64,000 nt of DNA from Chitinophaga cymbidii (GTDB lineage Bacteria > Bacteroidota > Bacteroidia > Chitinophagales > Chitinophagaceae), in contig NZ_BKAU01000001.1 in NCBI RefSeq assembly GCF_007992715.1, forward strand, positions 1,798,001 to 1,862,000. The letters run 5' to 3'. This document shows positions 61,501 through 64,000 of the stretch, piece by piece. Below the pieces are notes generated by a model. The model was not told where the DNA came from and did no database searches. It saw only the letters and a program-made list of their open reading frames with translations. The translations under genes and the position numbers were made by a program. Within the stretch, counting starts at the first letter, position 1, and each line of letters opens with the position of its first letter.

Positions 61501-61570
61501 GGAAGTGCTGTACGATGCTATGGTAGACAGAAGTGCGATGAGCAACGGGCTTTTGTCCGGCAATTTTTAA
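58550..61570 (+). CDS. GH3 beta-N-acetylhexosaminidase fused to a serine hydrolase (beta-lactamase family)
   Basis: 1006 residues, Sec signal (KQLLVLGLSGMLLTANG). The GH3 part (about 40-390) has the NagZ signature AKHFPGHGDTDVDSH and the nucleophile Asp305 in VVTDALEMKG. A GH3 C-terminal domain follows (to about 590). The last 400 residues are a class-C beta-lactamase/DD-peptidase-like domain with SxxK as SVTK (about Ser659), YxN as YSDN and GHTGFTGT near the KTG position (HTG). The NagZ half removes GlcNAc from muropeptides, and the other half may cut or bind peptides. Periplasmic location and fusion suggest peptidoglycan recycling or turnover. The fusion is known in Bacteroidota, and the second activity is unproven. 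Confidence 0.88.
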   Translation: MMKQLLVLGLSGMLLTANGNPVPASDNKPVYSDKPAATPAERWADSVFNTLSHEERIAQLIMIRMHSNLGADHVASVMADIRNNKIGGLVTFQGGPVRQAHLINRYQAISKVPLLVATDAEWGLGMRFVDSVIAFPRNLMLGAVQDSTLIYEVGKAIGEQCKRMGIQYNFAPVLDVNNNPNNPVINDRSFGEDKYQVARHGVAMIKGMQDVGVMACAKHFPGHGDTDVDSHYDLPSINKSLKELDSLELYPFRRAIEAGVGSIMIAHLYIPAIDSKANTPTSISYKTVTNLLKKDMGFDGLVVTDALEMKGISKYYSKGQESLQSLLAGNDLMELPSTAKGSIAAIAQAIKKGRISRDEVYRRVKKVLRAKYELGLAHLQPIDPANITNDLNAAVLPLRERISENAITLLRNDNHLLPFKTEDAEQKIAVVSVGTDGNNTFLDAVKQYRKDVDSYIFSSRQPASQIPAMVKRLKDNYQAVIIAVQNYSRRPANNYGLNNASRMLINQLQEEMPAATIAFGNPYAIRYFCDATTIIAAYEDDSITHKAVAKVLFGQLEPKGKLPVTVCENYHFGTGITSIIPPPPPALLQSAAPESVGLNSQILQRIDSLAYDMIDKGAAPGCQILALKDGKMVYNKNFGYYDYSQREKVKENSVYDLASVTKICATTLSVMRLYDEGKLDLDSTLGKYLIWVRGSNKENLRIRDILLHQAGLVAWIPFYRETLYPNGWPDTSLYKPILDSTHTVRVAESLYMAPAFIDTIKRRILDSRLLPPGRHYIYSDNDFIFLGKVVESITGMRLDRYVRETFYEPLGLVTTGFQPRSRLPLKQLVPTEFENYFRVQWIRGDVHDPGAAMFGGVAGHAGLFSNATDLGVVMQMLLNGGSFNGQEYIKPETIRLFSSYGSSISRRGLGFDKPEKDNAIRRPTNAYPCKSASPLTFGHTGFTGTCVWVDPQYNLVFVYLSNRVCPNGGANTKISQLNVRGNMMEVLYDAMVDRSAMSNGLLSGNF

Positions 61571-61590
61571 TAGCAGAAAGATACCTGCAT

Positions 61591-61622
61591 AAAAAAGACT
61601 GCCGCAGCCGGCAGTCTTTTTC
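61591..61622. terminator. Terminator after the GH3 fusion gene
   Basis: 8-bp stem GACTGCCG/CGGCAGTC (61598-61605 with 61609-61616 or so), A-run left and T-run right. Confidence 0.85.
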
Positions 61623-61760
61623 GTTCAACGGCTTCAAGGCTGCCTAAACGATTCGCATATTCAGCAACCTTTTCGTTCATAACTTCAAGGCTGCCGGAAA
61701 CGCAGTCTTTGTCGTTTCATAAGTCCGGTAGCTGGGAGAAGCCGTTCGCATATTCAGCGG
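61611..61760. repeat. Degenerate direct repeat downstream of the terminator
   Basis: GCAGTCTTT-TCGTT recurs at 61611 and 61702, CTTCAAGGCTGCC at 61632 and 61683, and TTCGCATATTCAGC at 61652 and 61745. The period is about 91-93 nt for the outer pair, with an internal 51-nt spacing for the middle one. The sequence appears to be an old imperfect tandem duplication that includes the terminator arm. Confidence 0.55.
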
Positions 61761-61773
61761 AACAGGGATCGAT

Positions 61774-62235
61774 CTATTCTACAGAAGCCACGGAGGCTAC
61801 GCGGTTGATGATGGTTTCCGTCCGGATGTCGATGGCTTTTTCCAGTTTGCTTTTGCCATTGCGGATCTCGAACGTGTACGCACCATCATCCAGCTTGTCC
61901 ATTTTATAACGGGCAACAATCCTGGGTGAAGCCGGGTCCAGCACTTCTTTGTGCAGGGTGTTGTTATTGGCGTCTCTTATAAAGAGGGTCAGCTTTTCTC
62001 CGGCGGGGTTGTCGATCTGCACAACGAAGCGGAGATCTTCCACATTTTCCTGCTGGATGTTCAGCTTGTATCCTTTTTTGATCATGTCGTTGGTTTCCAC
62101 AGGAGCAGCTTTTGTTTTGCTGCCCTTGCCGCCGGCGTAGGCAAAGGTTTCCTGCTGCGCGGCTGCCTGCAGGGAAAGGGCCAGTGCTGCGACTGTTAAA
62201 AGATGTTTTGGTGAGAAAACAAAACTGTGTTTCAT
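61774..62235 (-). CDS. Small secreted protein of unknown function
   Basis: 153 residues, Sec signal (LLTVAALALSLQAAAQ). After a Gly/Lys-rich linker, the rest looks like one beta-sandwich domain (VVQIDNPAGEKLTLFIRDANNNTL and DGAYTFEIRNGK), close in style to the DUF3244-like or T9SS-type Ig folds found in exported Bacteroidota proteins. I cannot name a family. No catalytic motif. Confidence 0.65.
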   Translation of the reverse strand: MKHSFVFSPKHLLTVAALALSLQAAAQQETFAYAGGKGSKTKAAPVETNDMIKKGYKLNIQQENVEDLRFVVQIDNPAGEKLTLFIRDANNNTLHKEVLDPASPRIVARYKMDKLDDGAYTFEIRNGKSKLEKAIDIRTETIINRVASVASVE

Positions 62236-62585
62236 GGTGATTTGGATATTTAATTAGTTAACTCTGCGGGTCCTGTAAGTAAGTTTTACAATGCAAAGTT
62301 CTGAGGCTGTCGTTAACGTAACATTAAGGGCGCATTAAGTAAATATGAGCAGATAGTTGTCTTAATGTTATGACCGGGCTGACGTGTCTTTTTATCGGGA
62401 TTCTTCTTAAGCTATTTCTTTTCGATGAGGTTAATGTTTTGTTAACCGGAAAACGAAAGTACGATTTCCTGTGATTCAACAATCAAAATGAATAGAAAAT
62501 TTTCAAAAACAAATGTGTGTTTTATACACAAACACTGGAGCCGGCCCTGAAGCAATTGCTCCCGGACCAGCCCCAGCGGCGGGAT
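62236..62585. other. Intergenic region between the small secreted gene and susD
   Basis: 350 nt, no ORF of note. Contains AT-rich spacers, an AACTTTGCA-like element on the minus strand (candidate promoter for the secreted protein), and a weak GTGTTT/AAACAC stem (minus strand, near 62520-62540) that could end susD transcription. Nothing else seen. Confidence 0.3.
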
Positions 62586-64000
62586 TTAATACAATGGATT
62601 CTGGATCATCTTGTTATTTCTTCTGATCTCTTCCGCCATGATGGGCAGGAGGTAGTGCTTTTCGGTGAACTTGCGTTCCTGCACACCGGATGTTAATACT
62701 TTGTAAGTGTAAACGAGTGTATTACCGTTCAGTTTGCCTTCGATGTCGATCGCCTTGGCGGGACCGCTGAACACGGTGGTGGCGATCAGCCAGCGGCGCG
62801 CGTCGAAGTAACGGTGTTCCTCAAAGGCCAGTTCATACCGGCGTTCATAGCGGTACATCTCCGTCAGCGCGTCACCGGTTACGGAAGCGGCCAGCGCCGG
62901 CATGCCCGCACGGGTGCGTACTTCGTTGATCGCACTGCGGGCGGAGGGCTCGTCGCCAAGTTCCAGGGAGGCTTCCGCGAAGTTCAGCTTGATCTCCGCA
63001 TAACGGAAGAACAGCCAGGACTGGTCGCCGCGGAAGAACTGCGCATCCAGGTTGATGTCCATGAACTTGCGGAGATAGTAGCCGGTGTAGGTGCCGTTCC
63101 AGTTTTCGATGGGACTGTTGCGCGTATCCAGCCCGTTGACCATTTCAATAGTGCCGTCCGCTCTTCTCCGTTCATAGCGGGCCGTCTGGATAACGCCTAC
63201 CGGGTCGTTGGCCTGCGCATCGCTGGGGCGTTTTTTCCAGGGAGCGCCATTATAAAGTATGGTGGCGTAAAAGCGGGGATCGCGGCCAACATAGGGCTGC
63301 TTTGCCATGTCGGGATTGTTCCAGTTGAACGGCGTGCCGTCTGCCATCTGGTATCCTTCCACAAAATTTTCCAGCGGAACGTTACCACCCCAGTTGTGAT
63401 AGCCATTCGGACCGTTGTACAGATCATGCGAAGTGCCGAGTTGCTGGCGGTTGAAGTATTTGCAGAAGATCACCTCCGGGTTGTCTTTGTCAAGAAAGAT
63501 CCGCGTATAGTTCTCCACCGGTGATGTGGAAGGTTTGTACAAGGAGAACACATTGCTGTCGATGATCGCTTTGGCGGCATCCCTTGCCAGTATCCAGCGG
63601 GCCTGGCGGTCACCGCCCACATACCCAAAGGCGGGCTCGGTATTGCCGGGCCGGTTGAACAGATCGCTGGCGGCATACAGCAGCATCCTGGCTTTCAGGG
63701 CCATTGCGGCGTAGTTGGTGGCGCGGCCGGTGTTATCTCTTTCATGTACTGCCGGCAGCAATGCAATGGCGCTGTCGCACTCATCGGTAATATACTTTAC
63801 GCATTCTTCGAAGCTGTTGCGGGAGAGCAGCATGGCTTCCCCGTCATCCAGCTTGAATATCTGCGTTACCAGCGGAACGCCGCCCCAGTATTTCACCAGC
63901 ATCTGATAGAAATAGGCGCGCAGGAAATGCACTTCGCCTTTGAGCCGCGTGCGCTGCGCATCATCTTTAAAAGGCACTTTATCTACCATTTCAAAAAAGA
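62586..64000 (-). CDS. SusD/RagB family outer-membrane lipoprotein (5' end outside window)
   Basis: The frame is open to the window edge (S/F-F-F-E-M-V-D-K), so the start and signal peptide lie beyond 64000. 471 visible residues. The family segment RLKGEVHFLRAYFYQMLVKYWGGVPLV is near the N-terminal end of the visible part, which in SusD sits about 100-130 residues in. The rest has ALKARMLLYAASDLFNR, the TPR-like helices, FRYAEIKLNFAEASLELGD near the C-terminus and the final ELAFEEHRYFDARRW, all typical. It is expected to work with a SusC TonB-dependent receptor gene just outside the window. Confidence 0.95.
   Translation of the reverse strand, partial: FFEMVDKVPFKDDAQRTRLKGEVHFLRAYFYQMLVKYWGGVPLVTQIFKLDDGEAMLLSRNSFEECVKYITDECDSAIALLPAVHERDNTGRATNYAAMALKARMLLYAASDLFNRPGNTEPAFGYVGGDRQARWILARDAAKAIIDSNVFSLYKPSTSPVENYTRIFLDKDNPEVIFCKYFNRQQLGTSHDLYNGPNGYHNWGGNVPLENFVEGYQMADGTPFNWNNPDMAKQPYVGRDPRFYATILYNGAPWKKRPSDAQANDPVGVIQTARYERRRADGTIEMVNGLDTRNSPIENWNGTYTGYYLRKFMDINLDAQFFRGDQSWLFFRYAEIKLNFAEASLELGDEPSARSAINEVRTRAGMPALAASVTGDALTEMYRYERRYELAFEEHRYFDARRWLIATTVFSGPAKAIDIEGKLNGNTLVYTYKVLTSGVQERKFTEKHYLLPIMAEEIRRNNKMIQNPLY

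Noticed and set aside
1..64000. CRISPR array, prophage, insertion sequence or rRNA genes
   Set aside because: No regularly spaced short repeats, no transposase or integrase frames and no rRNA-like sequence were seen.

Overview
The window looks like an ordinary chromosomal stretch of a Bacteroidota bacterium, most likely Chitinophagaceae (Chitinophaga-like). The reasons are a SusD/RagB protein, an S46 dipeptidyl-peptidase, DUF4836, DUF2891 and DUF3857 proteins, a YciO-type Sua5 protein, many Sec or lipoprotein signals, and promoters of the Bacteroidota type (TTTG, about 19 nt, TAnnTTTG) instead of the E. coli -35/-10 type. I saw no rRNA, CRISPR array, transposase or phage gene. One tRNA (Thr, anticodon CGT) is present. 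Both end genes are cut by the window: nfu at the left and susD at the right.

Layout. 1-6.9 kb: nfu; an apparent operon of a PNGase F-like glycoamidase, pnuC, a NadR-type kinase and a 28-residue membrane peptide; mtgA and the YciO-type gene transcribed divergently; secreted aminopeptidase C; a GNAT acetyltransferase. 7-13.5 kb: polA, an Spx/ArsC-like protein, a glycosyltransferase, two small lineage-type genes and an arginase-fold protein with altered metal ligands. 13.5-30.8 kb: a carbohydrate-oriented region with two esterases, a TIM-barrel isomerase-like protein, a SUMF1 protein, two exported Gfo/Idh/MocA oxidoreductases, a GMC oxidoreductase with its small partner, gluconokinase and a POT transporter. 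Interleaved are a PBP4-type DD-peptidase, DPP7-like peptidase and two lipoproteins. 30.8-48.6 kb: mutL, msrB, YciI, DUF4836, a small ABC exporter with a Dabb lipoprotein, a membrane transglutaminase-like protein, DUF2891, a geranylgeranyl-reductase-type flavoprotein, ybaB, typA, an alpha/beta hydrolase and a membrane-embedded patatin. 48.7-64 kb: ctaA, rnhB, rpoN, a PAP2-like membrane protein, recA, DUF72, a membrane J-domain protein, tRNA-Thr, obg, adk, a GH3/beta-lactamase fusion, a small secreted protein and susD.

How the genes fit together. Much of the cargo is housekeeping (DNA repair: polA, mutL, recA; translation and ribosome: obg, typA, tRNA; NAD salvage: pnuC plus NR kinase; heme A: ctaA; envelope: mtgA, PBP4, GH3 fusion). 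The 13.5-30.8 kb set resembles periplasmic sugar oxidation and 3-keto-sugar modules known from Bacteroidota and Rhizobium relatives, but the substrates cannot be read from the sequence. No single locus stands out as a complete new system. The best leads are the membrane J-domain protein with a C-terminal acidic calcium-loop-like module, the membrane patatin with an ACGAAT inverted-repeat element upstream, the arginase-fold protein and MutL with altered metal-site motifs, and a palindrome inside the recA promoter.
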